Assembly (NCBI GenBank): GCA_015183035.1
Contig: JACZZP010000008.1
Span: forward strand, 620,001-684,000
Length of the DNA: 64,000 bases
DNA from: Meloidogyne chitwoodi
Lineage: Eukaryota; Nematoda; Chromadorea; Rhabditida; Meloidogynidae
Direction: 5' to 3'
Of the stretch, positions 1 through 13,808 are shown piece by piece; within the stretch, counting starts at the first letter, position 1; each line of letters starts with the position of its first letter. The translations under genes were made by a program, and so were the position numbers. The notes under the pieces were generated by a model. It was not told the DNA's origin. It saw only the letters and a program-made list of their open reading frames with translations, and did not search any database.

Positions 1-3000
1 CTTTTGAAATTATTAATTTTAGTCAAAATGAAAACTATTCTTTAAGTATATATGTATCAGAACTTGATAAAAAATTAAAACATTTGAAAAATTTACTTTA
101 TGGTATAATACCAGCAATGGATGGACTTAATTGTGAAATGAGAAAAATTGAAGAATTTGAAATTTTTGAAAGTATTTAATTAAATTTTTATATAAATTAT
201 TAAAAATAAACTTCAACAAAAATTGTCTAAATTTTAACTGTTCTTTCTGAGAAGGTCCAGGTCCTTTCCCGGCTTTTCTGGAGATACAGGAAAAACTGAA
301 ACGTGAATTCCCGTTTTGATTTCCGGTCGATCATTTCAAATTTCCACTCCCAGTTTTTTCGAAATTCCGTCTCTATACATTACTTAATCTAATTTATTTG
401 TTTATTTAATAGATTTGACTCAAATTAAATTTTATATTTTTTTTCCAAATTGTGTCATAATTGAAAAATATCTAAATACTCCATAATATCAAGAGTTCTT
501 TATTACCTATTTAAAATTTAAATTTTTTTAATTTATTATTTTATAGTTATTAAAAGATACAAATCCGATTTAATCAAAAAATGGAAAAATTCACAATTTG
601 ATCTGGCATTTTTTGATTCTATGAATATTGGAGCACTTGAAATATTTGATGCTATAGGAATTAAAAATGTATTTGGAATCAACAGTTACTCTTTTTTACC
701 ATTTAAATATGAAGATGGCTATACAAGAGATTTTCATTTAACAATTATGAATCTTTACAAAAATGTAAAAGCTTTATTTGTTAATAGTGATGAACTGCTT
801 ACGAGTGGTTATGGATTTCAAGATTTTATTAAACAAGAAGATTTCCAGTCTAAATTAATTTATATTGGGGGAATTAATTTACAAAATTTGGTAAGTTTAT
901 TTAGCAAAATAAAATTAAATTAAAAAAAATTAATTTTTAACCAAAAAGAATATATCCTTTATTATAAGTAAATATAAAGATTATTCACGGTAACCGCGGT
1001 ACCAAAATTACCAGAAAAGCGCATATAAATAACCCTAGTACATAAGTATATTATATATGTACATATCTGATTTTTTTATTCTAATGAATAAAATAGTTGC
1101 TAAAGTAAAATTTAATAATCTAATTAAATAAAATAAGATTGGTGTCTGTTTGTCTGGTTTTTATAGTAATGTTTGCAACTTAAAAATAAACTTGAAATAG
1201 GGCAATACACTTAGAATTTTAAATGACTTCTCCCCAGAAGATAATCTCCTATAGATAATTTTACCCTATAGATCACCACCCTATAGATCACCTTAAGGAT
1301 AATGTGATCTATAGGGTGGTGATCTTCTGGTGATCTCATTTGATTGATAGGTATTTGTACTTTTATAAAAAATCTCTAAACTATTAACTTCAATTTTCAG
1401 ACTTCAAATTTTAAAAATAAAAATCAAATTATTATGAGCATAGATAATTGTGAAAATATGTATTATGATAAAAATAATTATATTTTGAATAAATTTGAAG
1501 AAATTTTTACAGAAATAATTAAATCAGATTATCTTGATGTAAATATTGAAGAATTTAAATTAATTTATGATTGCGAAAAGCCAAATAATTATACAAACAT
1601 TTCAAGAAAAATTGAAATAAAAGAGATTGAAAATATGGAAAATGAATTGGGTATTTATTAAATAAATTTTTATTAATTTTTTTAAATTTTCTAAAGCAAA
1701 AGGAACAACTATTTTATTAATAAGTAGTTGCAAAGGTTATCAAATAATTGAATCACTTGCTTTTAATGTTAAAATTATATGTTTTTATCCAGAGGATAAA
1801 AAAATTATTCAAAAATCAAAAAAGATGTTTTTAAAATTAAAGGAAAAGGAAAGAGAACCTTCAATAAAAAATGAATTGTATACAAATTTTAAAGAAAAAG
1901 TTTTTACATATGTCATTTTTTCATCAAATTCTTCACAGAATCAATCTTCTTCTCTTTTAGAAATAACTTTTAAAAAAATAATAAATCCTTTAACAAATGT
2001 TGTATTGATAAAAGAAATTGAAGAGTTTAAAACTTTTATAAATAAATTGACTAGTGATATTACTAATAAATTAACTTATCTTTCAGAACGAGTTATTTTG
2101 AGTAAAATAAATAATATAATTGATAGAATTAATTTAACCGAGAAAATACATGATAAAATAAATGCTAAAATAACTGAAATTATAGAAAAACATTATAGAC
2201 TAAGCGATCCTTTAATACAACTTAGAGATGAATTATCATTTAATAGACAAGCATTAATTCATGAAATTAAAGAGATTGTTTTACCAATATTACAAAGAGA
2301 ATTGATTGAAACAGATAAAGAAAGTGAAAATATTGACGGGATAATAATTGAATTTAATATTGATAATAATAATAATGTAATAGATCAATGGGGAAAGTTT
2401 ACAGAAAATATTTTTAAAATGTTTTTAAAATCACAGTAAATATTTAAAATTAATTGTTTAAAGATAATTTAATAAATTTTCGTTAATAAAATATTAATGA
2501 AAATTTAGTCACTTGACAGCTATCGAACCTTCAACCTCTCTCAGCGCTAGCTCCGGTAATCAAGCTCACTACCTCTAAGCTACAGGGACACTGAATTGTT
2601 TTCTCTTATATATCAATGTTGCGCCGGGTTACCCGAAACCCGACCCGAGAAATTTTGGACAACCCGACCCGGAAACCCGACCCGACTCTTTGAGCATTAC
2701 CCGATACCCGACATTAAAAATTTTTTCCCTTCTCTTTCTCTTTACTTCTCTGACCTTTTGCATGAAGGAGAGAAAAAATAAATAAAAGAAAAATTTATTC
2801 TTATTTTAAATAGCTTTATTATAATTGCGCTTGTGGTTGACTTGAGGTCAACCCGGAACAACCCTGTTTTATATATTTAATCACCGCTTAAAACTTGATT
2901 TCTTTCCAAACAATTTCAGTTTATATATTTTATATTAATATTTTTGATAAATACCTAATTCCATTTTAAAATTTCTTAAATCTAAATTAATTAATTATAT

Positions 3001-3176
3001 ATTTAAGATTACATCAAGATTATGTTCAAACTGCTTTCTTTTATTTACATGAAAAATGGCAAATAAAATCACCAGAAACTATTTTTATTGAAAAAATAAA
3101 AGAATATTTAGAGAATCAATCTAATACAAGTTATGGACAAATTACCGATGACAATGCTTCAGGATCTGGACTTTGA
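1..3176 (+). CDS. UGT-like gene A, degenerate donor site (5' end outside window)
   Basis: A divergent UDP-glycosyltransferase (GT1) paralogue whose 5' exon(s) lie before the window. Exons read by eye: 1-171, 547-890, 1401-1650, 1697-2435 and 3008-3176, all with GT-AG borders and consistent phase. The part around 590-700 (WKNSQFDLAFFDS, then IKNVFGIN) matches the acceptor-domain strand of the UGT at 47596, and IYIGGINL near 865 matches its IYIGGI. Where a UGT has its donor-binding signature (H-C-G-x-N-S) this protein reads TILLISSCKGYQIIES, so the His and most of the motif are lost. A helical, charged C-terminal part of about 300 residues follows that I do not recognise. Gene B is a tandem copy with the same exon phases and two exons of identical length (344 and 250 bases). 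Enzyme activity is doubtful. The last exon is supported mainly by its conservation between A and B. Confidence 0.6.
2511..2592 (-). repeat. tRNA-like relic in intron of UGT-like gene A
   Basis: Read on the minus strand this segment has a box A-like TAGCTTAGAGGTAGTGAGC and a box B-like GGTTCGA, as in a tRNA or tRNA-derived SINE. The acceptor ends do not pair well, so it is not a convincing functional tRNA. A related sequence lies in the same intron of gene B (6820-6908). Confidence 0.4.
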
Positions 3177-4552
3177 TTGATACAATGGAGACTAATGAAA
3201 TACAAAAACAACATTTTACTATTTTTACAATTTGGGAGTCAAAAAATATTTAAAATATTTACTAAGAAAACAAAAAAAAATAAAAAAAACAAAAAACACA
3301 CAAAAACATTTTTATTAACACTTTCCTATTTCTCAACTATTTTTCTTTTGTAAATTATTTTTATCCTGGAAATATGATTTTTCCTAATATTCAATTAAGA
3401 AAAATATTTTAAAAAAATGAATCTGATTACTTTAAAATAAAAATGAAAAAAATTTTTAAGGCAAATTATTTCCAAAAAATAAAAAAATTTTAACAGTAAA
3501 AACATTTTTATATTACTTTAGAACATTTGTAATTTAAAAGAACAAAAAATAAATAAAAAAACATTGTTTTATCTTTCATTTATTTTTTCCAACATTTTTA
3601 TATTAATGATACTTTTATATTAAAAACAAACTGAAATAATAGAAAAATTATTTTTTTAATTATTTTTTAACATTTTTAATTTTGTAATGATTTACTATTT
3701 ATAAATGAGAAATAAAAAATGATTTTTCTTAAAAATGTTTTTTTTTTAATTTAATTTAAAATAATTTATATTACCTCTGAGATCCCAACATCTATAAACT
3801 TAACAGCTAGGAATTTTCCGTTTTGCCACACCCCCATTTCAGTGCCAATAAGTTGAGTGTCTTTTTTCTTTACAATAAAATATCCTGTTATATTGCTTGT
3901 GGCAGGTAAGTCAATGGGTTCTTACTTTATTCTATTCATTGATAAACTAATAAGGTCTTGCTAGAAGATTAACAGGAAATTTGTTGTAAAATGAAAGAAA
4001 AAGACACTCAACTTATTGGCACTGAAATGGGGGTGTGGCAAAACAGAAAAGAACCAACAGCTATTCCGGAACTATTCAAACTAGGGCGGTCCCCGACTTT
4101 TTCTTTTCCGACAACCAGAATCCCCGTCCCCAGACATCAAGTGCCCCCGACCAACCAACCCTGAGAATCTCGATCCCCAACAATTGACCCACTCTAATCA
4201 AGGCTATTCTATCTTGTCTTTGCCTTTCCTACTAAAACAACTTTTTTACCGTAATATTCAAAGATTTTAAAATAATATAACACGTGAAAAAGAAAATTAA
4301 TTACATTTCATATACTGCGCTTTTTTGGGTCTTTTCTTCTCTTTTTATTTTTTTTCTTCCCTTTTTATGTTTATATAGACAAAATGTCGGAAACGTCAAA
4401 GCGTAATATTGTGAAATGACTTAAAGGAGAAAGAAAGACTGCACTTTTTCTCCTTTTTATTTTTAATTTAAAAACAAACTATCCCATTCAACTCTTTATT
4501 TAAAAAAATAATTTAAAATTAATATTTTAAAAAATTATTAATTTAAAAAATA
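3177..4552. other. Intergenic between UGT-like genes A and B
   Basis: AT-rich spacer. It holds the inverted-repeat element at 3810-4055 and a C-rich stretch near 4080-4200 with no recognisable gene. The end should contain the promoter of gene B, but no specific motif is evident. Confidence 0.5.
3810..4055. mobile_element. Inverted-repeat element with perfect 8-bp target duplication
   Basis: A 246-base foldback element. The left end (GGAATTTTCCGTTTTGCCAC) and the reverse complement of the right end (GGTTCTTTTCTGTTTTGCCAC without its last base) match, and the inverted repeats run about 60 bases. The same 8 bases AACAGCTA flank both sides (3802-3809 and 4056-4063). There is no coding capacity. 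The 8-base duplication fits the Merlin-type elements seen elsewhere in the window. Confidence 0.8.
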
Positions 4553-7292
4553 ATGTTAATTTATTTTCTATTTATTTTATTTATTCCTTCATTGATTAAT
4601 TTAATGGAAATTGATAATAAAAAATTAAAAGGTAAAGAAGTAAAATCAGAGGAAATGAATAAAAAAGTTTTATTTATTGCTTCTAATTACCGTAGTAATG
4701 ATTTTAAAATGAATAGTTTTTTTGCAGAATTATTAACAAAATATAATTATAATGTGGTAAATTAAATTAATTTTAAATTATTAAAAAATAAAAAATTATT
4801 TTTTAAGCATTTTGTTATTTTAAATATTAAATTAGATGATAATTTTAATGAAATAAATACAAATATATTTAAACAGAACAATATAAATGATGAAAATACT
4901 TTTGAAATTATTAATTTTAATGATATTGATGTTAATTTTGGAAAAAGAATTAAAAAAAAATTAAAAACTTTGGAAAATTCACCTTATGGTCGAATATTAT
5001 CAATTGATGAGCTTCATGCTGAAATGAGAAGAATAGAATCAACTGAAGTTTTTGAAAGTATTAAATAAAGTTTTATTTATTAAATAAACTTAAAATATCA
5101 TTTTCGGAGAGTCAATTTTTAATTGTACAAAATAACAAAAATCTCCTTTATTCCTTAAATTATTTTTTTTAATTTAATTTAATTATAGTTATTATAAAAA
5201 ATATGTCAAACTTAATCAAAAAATGGAAAAAATCAAAATTTGATCTGGCATTTTTTGATACTTTTGATTTTGGAGCTCTAGATTTATTTGATGCTATAGA
5301 AATTAAAAATGTATTTGGAATAAATAATAATTATTTTTTACCATTTCAATATGTATGGAGAAAAGAATTGCAAGAAGTTCCTTCTCTAAAAGTTTTATTA
5401 AATCTTTACAAAAATGTAAAAGCTATATTTGTCAATAGTGATGAATTTCTTAATTTTGAAATTGAATATTTTAAACAAAAAAATTCTAAACCCGAAATAA
5501 TTTATGTTGGTGGAATTCATTTGAAAAATTTGGTAAGATTATATTTACAAATAAAATTAAAAAAATTAGATATTTAACTCAAAGATATAATCCTATATTA
5601 GCTATAATTGTTTTAGTCTAATTGCTCGATAAGATCAACACTATAAAAACATCTCTAGTATTTTAAATTTTCAGACTTCAAATTTTAAAAAGAAAAATCA
5701 AGTTATTATGAGCATAGATAATTGTGAATATATGTTTAATGAAGAAAATAATTATATTTTGAATAAATTAGAAGAAGTTTTTACAGAAATAATTAAATCA
5801 GATTATCTTGATGTAAATATTGAAGAATTTAAATTAATTTATGATTGCGAAAAGCCAAATAATTATACAAACATTTCAAGAAAAATTAAAATAAAAGAAA
5901 TTGAAAATATGGAAAATGAATTGGGTATATTTAAATAAATATTTATTAATTTATTTTAAATTTTTTAAAGCAAAAGGAACAACTATTTTATTAATAAGTA
6001 GTTGTAAAGGTTATCAAATAATTGAATCAATTGCTTTTAATGTTAAAATTATATGTTTTTATCCAAATGAAGGAAATATTGCTCAAAAATTAAAAAATAT
6101 GTATTTTAAATTAAAAGAAAAAGAAAGAAAAGATTTATTAAAAGAAAAATTGTATAAAAATTTTGAAGAAAAAGCGTTTACAAATAATATTATTTATTCA
6201 AAAAAATCTTTACAAATAAATAAACCTCCTTCTCTTTTAGAAATAACTTTTAAAAAAATAATAAACCTTTTAATAAATGATATATTGATAGAAGAAATTG
6301 AAAATTTTGAAAAAATAATAAATGATTTGACTAAAAATACAGGAGTTATTTCAGAACGAGAAATTAAACTTAGAAATGGAATAAGCGAAATACTTGATAA
6401 AATTAATTTAAATGAGAAAATAAGTGAACATTATAAAATAACTGAAGAAATAGAACAAAGTGATATAAATAATGATCCTTTTATACGTTTTAAAGATTAT
6501 TTATCGTCTAACGTTATTATGCAATTTAACGATTTATCGTTTAACAAGGAAATATTAGTTGAAGAAATTGAAGAGATTATATTACCTTTAATAGAAAGAG
6601 AATTAATTGAAATAAATAATTCAATTAATGATATTAACTGGATGATAATTAAATTTAATATTGAAATGCTTGATAATGATATACATGGCCGTGGAAAGTT
6701 TGCAGAACCTATTTTTAAGATATTTTCAAAATCTAAGTAAATTTTAAATGTTTTTTAAAATTAATTCTTTTGAGATATTTTACTAAATTTCCAACAATAA
6801 AGGGTAAATAAAAGTTTAGTTAGCGAAAAGGTTCGAACCTTCGACCCCTTTTTCAGTGCTCGCTAACATAATCAAGCGCTCTAACACTGAACCACCGAGA
6901 CTGTGCACGCTTTTCTTTTTAAATCTATTTAATCACAGCATATCTCCCTCATTTAAATGCTTTATTTTAATATTTTTATTTTTCAACACAATTCCAAATA
7001 TTGTAATAATTTTTAATTTTGATTTTTAAAGCTTCTCAAATCTATTTTATAAAATTTAACGCTAAATTAATTAATTAATATCTTAAGAATACATCAAGAT
7101 TATATTCAAACTGCTTTCTTTTATTTACATGAAAAATGGCGAATAAAATCACCAAAAAATATTTTTATTGAAAAAATAAAAGAATATTTAGAGAATCAAT
7201 CTAATACAAATTATGAACAAGCTTCAGATTCTGGAACAGCCAAAAATAATAGTTTATCATTTTTAAAATTTTGGAAGTCAAAAAATAATTGA
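4553..7292 (+). CDS. UGT-like gene B, complete, degenerate donor site
   Basis: Tandem paralogue of gene A with a fully open model of 672 residues. Exons: 4553-4756, 4808-5057, 5189-5532, 5675-5924, 5971-6736 and 7088-7292. The N-terminus is hydrophobic (MLIYFLFILFIPSLINLM), a likely signal peptide or anchor. KKVLFIASNYRSNDFKMN matches the first strand and helix of the UGT at 47596 (KKILYICDNFYYSHVQLN). The middle keeps FDLAFFDTFDFGAL and IIYVGGIHLKNL, the usual UGT blocks. The donor-binding block reads TILLISSCKGYQIIES followed by KIICFYP, where an active UGT has HCG-NS-E and GVP-CIP. The C-terminal 270 residues are charged and helical, with no recognised fold. The preserved frame over six exons argues for a working protein, perhaps not a transferase. 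The start is the first ATG before the hydrophobic run. Confidence 0.7.
6820..6908 (-). repeat. tRNA-like relic in intron of UGT-like gene B
   Basis: Minus-strand sequence with box A-like TGGTTCAGTGTTAGAGCGC and box B GGTTCGAACC. A 5-bp anticodon-like stem can be drawn, but its loop is about 10 bases and the acceptor stem fails, so it reads as a tRNA pseudogene or SINE head. It occupies the same intron as the relic in gene A. Confidence 0.45.
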
Positions 7293-7752
7293 AAAATTTA
7301 TTAAAAATTTTAATTAAAAAGTTAAAAAAAACAAAAAAAAAATCTAAAAAAATTTAACATTTATTTAATTATATTAAAAATACAATTTAACAACTGGGAC
7401 ATCATTTAATAATCTAAAACATTTATAAAATAAATTAAAACAAAAAAAACATTATTTTCTCTTTCATGTATTTTTTCCAATATCTTCACGTAATGATACT
7501 GTTCTATTAAAAACAAGCTGAAAAAATAGAAAATATTTGTACAAAATAATTTTTTTATTTAATTATTTTTGTTAAAATTATTTTTTATAAATTTATATTT
7601 GTTTATTCCCTTATCATTGTCAGTTAAATTTAGTAAATATTTTCAGCATTGATTTTTGTAAGATTTTTTTTTTAATTTTTAGAAAAGTAAAAAATTAATT
7701 TTTTTTTTCAATTTAAATTTTTTTTTAATTTAAAAAATAAAAAAAATATATT
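7293..7752. other. Convergent intergenic spacer, no gene seen
   Basis: AT-rich spacer between the 3' ends of UGT-like gene B and the glutaminyl-tRNA synthetase gene. It probably holds both 3' UTRs. No ORF, RNA gene or ordered repeat is visible. Confidence 0.5.
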
Positions 7753-10829
<3,077 letters not shown>

Positions 10830-11184
10830 CTCCTACTTTTTTATTCAAGACGGCAGAAAAAATCCAAATATTATTAATTATAAAATTAGTTCTTTTAAAA
10901 GAAAAAAAGATATTGAAATTCTCAAAATCAAAAGAAAAAATATATATAACCAATTTTTATAAAAAAATTTATCGATAAATAAATTAACGATTTTATAAAG
11001 TTGACAAGAACATTAAACTTATATTGTTAAAAAGGATGAATTTAGAAAATAAAAATTTAATTTTAGATATTACTTCTTTCCAAAAACATCAGAATTTTTA
11101 AAAGAAGAATTTTGTGTATTTATTATGTAATAATAAAAACCTTAGAAAATCGCTTTTAAAACAAGTCAAAAAGTACAAAGAAAA
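10830..11184. other. Spacer between LAMTOR2 and GlnRS
   Basis: About 355 bases between the LAMTOR2 stop and the GlnRS start on the minus strand. I see no convincing extra GlnRS exon in it. If the three genes form an operon, an SL2-type acceptor would be expected here. Confidence 0.4.
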
Positions 11185-11680
11185 TCAAGTGGAAATGGCA
11201 CTAAGTGGAACTTTTAATTGATCAACCAATGCATGTAATTTAACTAAAAGCACACCAAGAGGAGCATCTTTAGTTCCCAAAACTGCCAAAAGCATTGAAG
11301 CTACTCTGGTTAATACAACTGTTCCATTTTCACAGCCAATAACAACTTCTTTTAGTTCATCACGAACACATAAAAATAATCAATTTTTAAAAAATATAAA
11401 ATTTAACCATGACGTTCAAATGTTTCCCAAATATTTGCTAATAGTGCAGAATAGACATTTCCACCACCACGAGAATTATCGAGTGCTCGTGATACAGTTA
11501 ATCCTAAAATAAGCGTTTTTGGTTAATCTACAATTTTTACATCAATTTTAGTGTTGAACTATTTTATAATTTTTAGATAAATTTTAAAAAATTACCATCT
11601 TTATTAAAGAGAACAATGCCTGCAACACCGTCACCAATAACTTGGCCTAAAAATGAATCTAAAGCACGTGTCTTCAGCAT
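11185..11680 (-). CDS. lmtr-2: LAMTOR2 / Ragulator subunit p14 (roadblock fold)
   Basis: Small roadblock/LC7 protein of the lysosomal Ragulator complex, which anchors Rag GTPases for TORC1 signalling. Exon 1 (11596-11680) encodes MLKTRALDSFLGQVIGD and ends in a VLFNKDG-type strand. Exon 2 (11408-11503) continues LTVSRALDN and ends NIWETFERH, matching human NIWAAYDRN. The last exon has VVIGCENGTVVLTRVASMLL and ends VPLSAIST. Length is about 125-130 residues, normal for the family. The second intron is odd: its donor at 11407 is canonical, but the coding-looking sequence for VRDELK begins with no AG in front of it. The nearest AG acceptor in the right phase lies after that segment and would delete about six residues. 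RPB9 lies upstream and GlnRS downstream on the same strand. Confidence 0.85.
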
Positions 11681-11814
11681 ATGAAACAAAAAATGTGACG
11701 AAATTATTAATTAAAAAAAAAGATATTTAATGAAGCAAACAAATAAACTAATTTAAGAAAAAAATCCATTTTATTTAAATTTTATTATAAAAATAAATAA
11801 TATCCGAAAAAAAT

Positions 11815-12316
11815 TCAATCTGTCCAACGGTGATGACATCCAGCACAAACAAAATAAAGACGCATTTCTTCCTGTTAAAATATTATAATAGTATTGATTA
11901 TATTTTAAAAATTGTTATACTTCAGCTCTCCTAGACTGCGCCTGAAAAAATACTGCCTCCCTTTTTCCACATTTTGGACATTCATGTTCTTCAGTTCTAG
12001 GCAAAGTTGGATCATGAACCACATCAGCAACAATTTGAGTAAGCTCACTGAGAGATTAAAATAATAAAAAAAATTTAAAATTAATAAACTAACTCGACTT
12101 CGTGTGTAAGTTTATTAACATAAATACATGGATTATCAGCAATCTGGCTGTGCTCACAATTTCGACAAACATACATTAATCGACGAAATTCTTTATTTTC
12201 ACGAGGATAAAGCATATTATTACTAAATTAAAATTTAATGTTAATTTTTATCAAAATTTGTTAAATACATACCATTCTGGACAGAATTTTATACCAACAA
12301 AAGATCCTGAAGCCAT
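11815..12316 (-). CDS. rpb-9: RNA polymerase II subunit RPB9 (POLR2I)
   Basis: Small two-zinc-ribbon subunit of RNA polymerase II, which affects start-site choice and transcript fidelity. The protein begins [20 protein letters not shown] and continues [20 protein letters not shown], then [10 protein letters not shown], matching the N-terminal ribbon. The second cysteine of the first pair reads Trp here (FCPEWNNMLY, against C-x-x-C in the human protein), which may be an assembly or base error or real divergence. Later exons give [18 protein letters not shown] sequence and end [10 protein letters not shown], the usual C-terminus of the second ribbon. About 120 residues and several short introns. 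It is the first of three tightly spaced minus-strand genes, only about 135 bases from LAMTOR2. Confidence 0.9.
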
Positions 12317-12761
12317 AAAGTTTCTTTAAATCTAAATAATGATCAAATTAAAAATAAAAAAATTAAAAGATGGGACATGTACATTTCGTCGACAAAATTG
12401 CACGATTTTCGTCTCTACGGCAAAAAAACTACATTTCGTTTACCCGAGCCCACGATTTGCCGCTGGGACGAAATGTCGTGCAATTTCTGCGACGAAATGT
12501 CTGGACACGAAAAGAATTTGAAACGTCAGAGTAGCGGTCCATGTAGTCGCGACCGAATAGTCGCAGGCAATCTAATCGCTATTTATGTATAAATTATTTA
12601 TTTTGAATTTATTAGTTTGTTCAATAATCTTATTTTTCTTTTAGTTATTTTTAGAACTTTAACTTAATTGATTCTGTTCAATATAATATAAATAAGCTGA
12701 ATTTCAAAAAGTGACTAAAGGTAAACCTCAAAAAATTATTTTTCATCAATCAATTTTTTAG
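12317..12761. other. Head-to-head intergenic region RPB9 / secreted-protein gene
   Basis: Spacer between divergent genes. It holds the foldback element at 12372-12509 and otherwise AT-rich DNA that should include both promoters. Short ORFs here come from the element. Confidence 0.5.
12372..12509 (+). mobile_element. Foldback element family F1, copy 1
   Basis: A 138-base element starting GGGACATGTACATTTCGTCG and ending GACGAAATGTCTGGACACG. The two halves are inverted copies of about 55 bases around a short centre. Two more copies occur at 33975-34119 and, inverted, 48023-48164. The flanks here agree at only about 5 of 8 positions, so this may be the oldest copy. Confidence 0.75.
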
Positions 12762-13808
12762 ATGATAAAATATATTTTCATTCTTTCAATTTTTGTCATT
12801 ACATCAAATAATGTTTTTGCTGATGTTAATTCTACTCAAGGTAATTTGACTACGACAATAAATACAACTGAGGGTACAACAGAATTTTTGGAAGATTTTG
12901 AAGAAGAATTTTATTCAACCGAAAAAACTTTGCAAGTTTTTGATTCGACAGAGAAAACTTTGGATGTTTTTAATTCAACTGAGGATACTTTGAAAGAATT
13001 TGACTCAACAGAAAAATCTTTGGAAGGATTTACTCCGACAGGAAATACTTTGGAAGAATTTAATTCTACGGGGAATATCTTGGAAGAATTTAATTCGACA
13101 GAGGATACTCTGGAAGAATTTAATCCAACGGGCGATGCTTTGGAAGAGTTCAACTCAACAGAGAATACCTTTGAAGAGTTTAACTCAACAGAGAATACTT
13201 TTATTTTTAATAACGATGTTCTTAACAGTGACTTTAATTCATCTGATGTTGAACTTGCGACGACTACATTTATTCCAAGAGTCAAAAAATGCGTTTCTCG
13301 TTCCATTTGTTATAAGGATGAAGACTGTGGAGTTATTGAAAAAAGATATAAGGTTTGTTCACTTTTATTTATTATTTAAAGTAGTGATTTGGGTAAATAT
13401 TTCACTAGAATTTACTTGGGGTCTCTAATTAATGCCCCAACTTTTAGCTTATCTTTTTAAAATTTAATTAAAATTTAAAAGACAAATTTGCGTCCTCGTT
13501 GTCTTGGAATCTTTCTTGGAACATGTGATTGTACTTCTTGTATTAGTGGTCTTCATTGTATGAATCAGACTTCCTGTGGTGGATTATATAATTCTTGTGA
13601 TAATAAATTAGGTATTTGCAAATGTATTGAAGGTTAATTTAATTTTTTAAATAAAAAATAATTTTTCTTTTTAGCCTACAAATTCAATGGTTTTGCAAAT
13701 TATGGACAGGCATTACTTAAATTTTGTAACAAACAAAAATGTGATGGAGACAACCCTGACACTTGTTTTGGACTTCCTTGTAGACGTGGACGTTGTTTTT
13801 GTCATTAA
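12762..13808 (+). CDS. Secreted protein: 10-residue tandem repeats plus cysteine-rich domain
   Basis: A 291-residue predicted secreted protein of unknown function. Exons 12762-13352, 13482-13632 and 13675-13808 join in frame. Residues 1-20 are a clear signal peptide ending VFA. Residues about 51-150 are ten copies of a 10-residue unit of the type F-N-S-T-E-x-T-L-E-E. These are acidic, rich in Ser/Thr, and many carry an N-S-T glycosylation sequon. From about residue 173 a cysteine-rich domain runs to the end: CVSRSICYKDEDCG, CLGIFLGTCDCTSC, SCGGLYNSCD, GICKCIEAY, then CFGLPCRRGRCFCH. I do not recognise this domain with confidence; a matrix, eggshell, mucin-like or effector role is possible. 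The repeat sits wholly in exon 1, so unit number could vary. Confidence 0.8.
12912..13211 (+). repeat. 30-bp coding tandem repeat, 10 units
   Basis: Ten 30-base units inside exon 1 of the secreted protein encode the F-N-S-T-E-x-T-L-E-E repeat. Units differ mainly at the Glu/Gly/Lys positions. The long antisense ORF over it is a by-product of the repeat. Confidence 0.9.

Noticed and set aside
1235..1345. CCTATAGATCACC words repeated and inverted in a UGT-like intron
   Set aside because: Clearly an imperfect palindrome, but no ends, target duplication or second copy in the window, so not called as an element.
2596..2781. 61-residue ORF and GC-rich ACCCGACCCG sequence
   Set aside because: Lies in an intron of UGT-like gene A. 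Repetitive composition with no protein-like pattern.
4060..4200. C-rich segment between the UGT-like genes, considered as an exon or regulatory site
   Set aside because: No open frame longer than chance and no similarity to neighbouring coding blocks.
12911..13306. 131-residue minus-strand ORF rich in Val, Phe, Ser and Asn
   Set aside because: Pure antisense of the 30-base coding repeat of the secreted protein. Its length follows from the repeat period.
13000..13428. 142-residue plus-strand ORF in another frame of the secreted-protein gene
   Set aside because: Out-of-frame shadow of the repeat. It runs through the splice donor at 13353.
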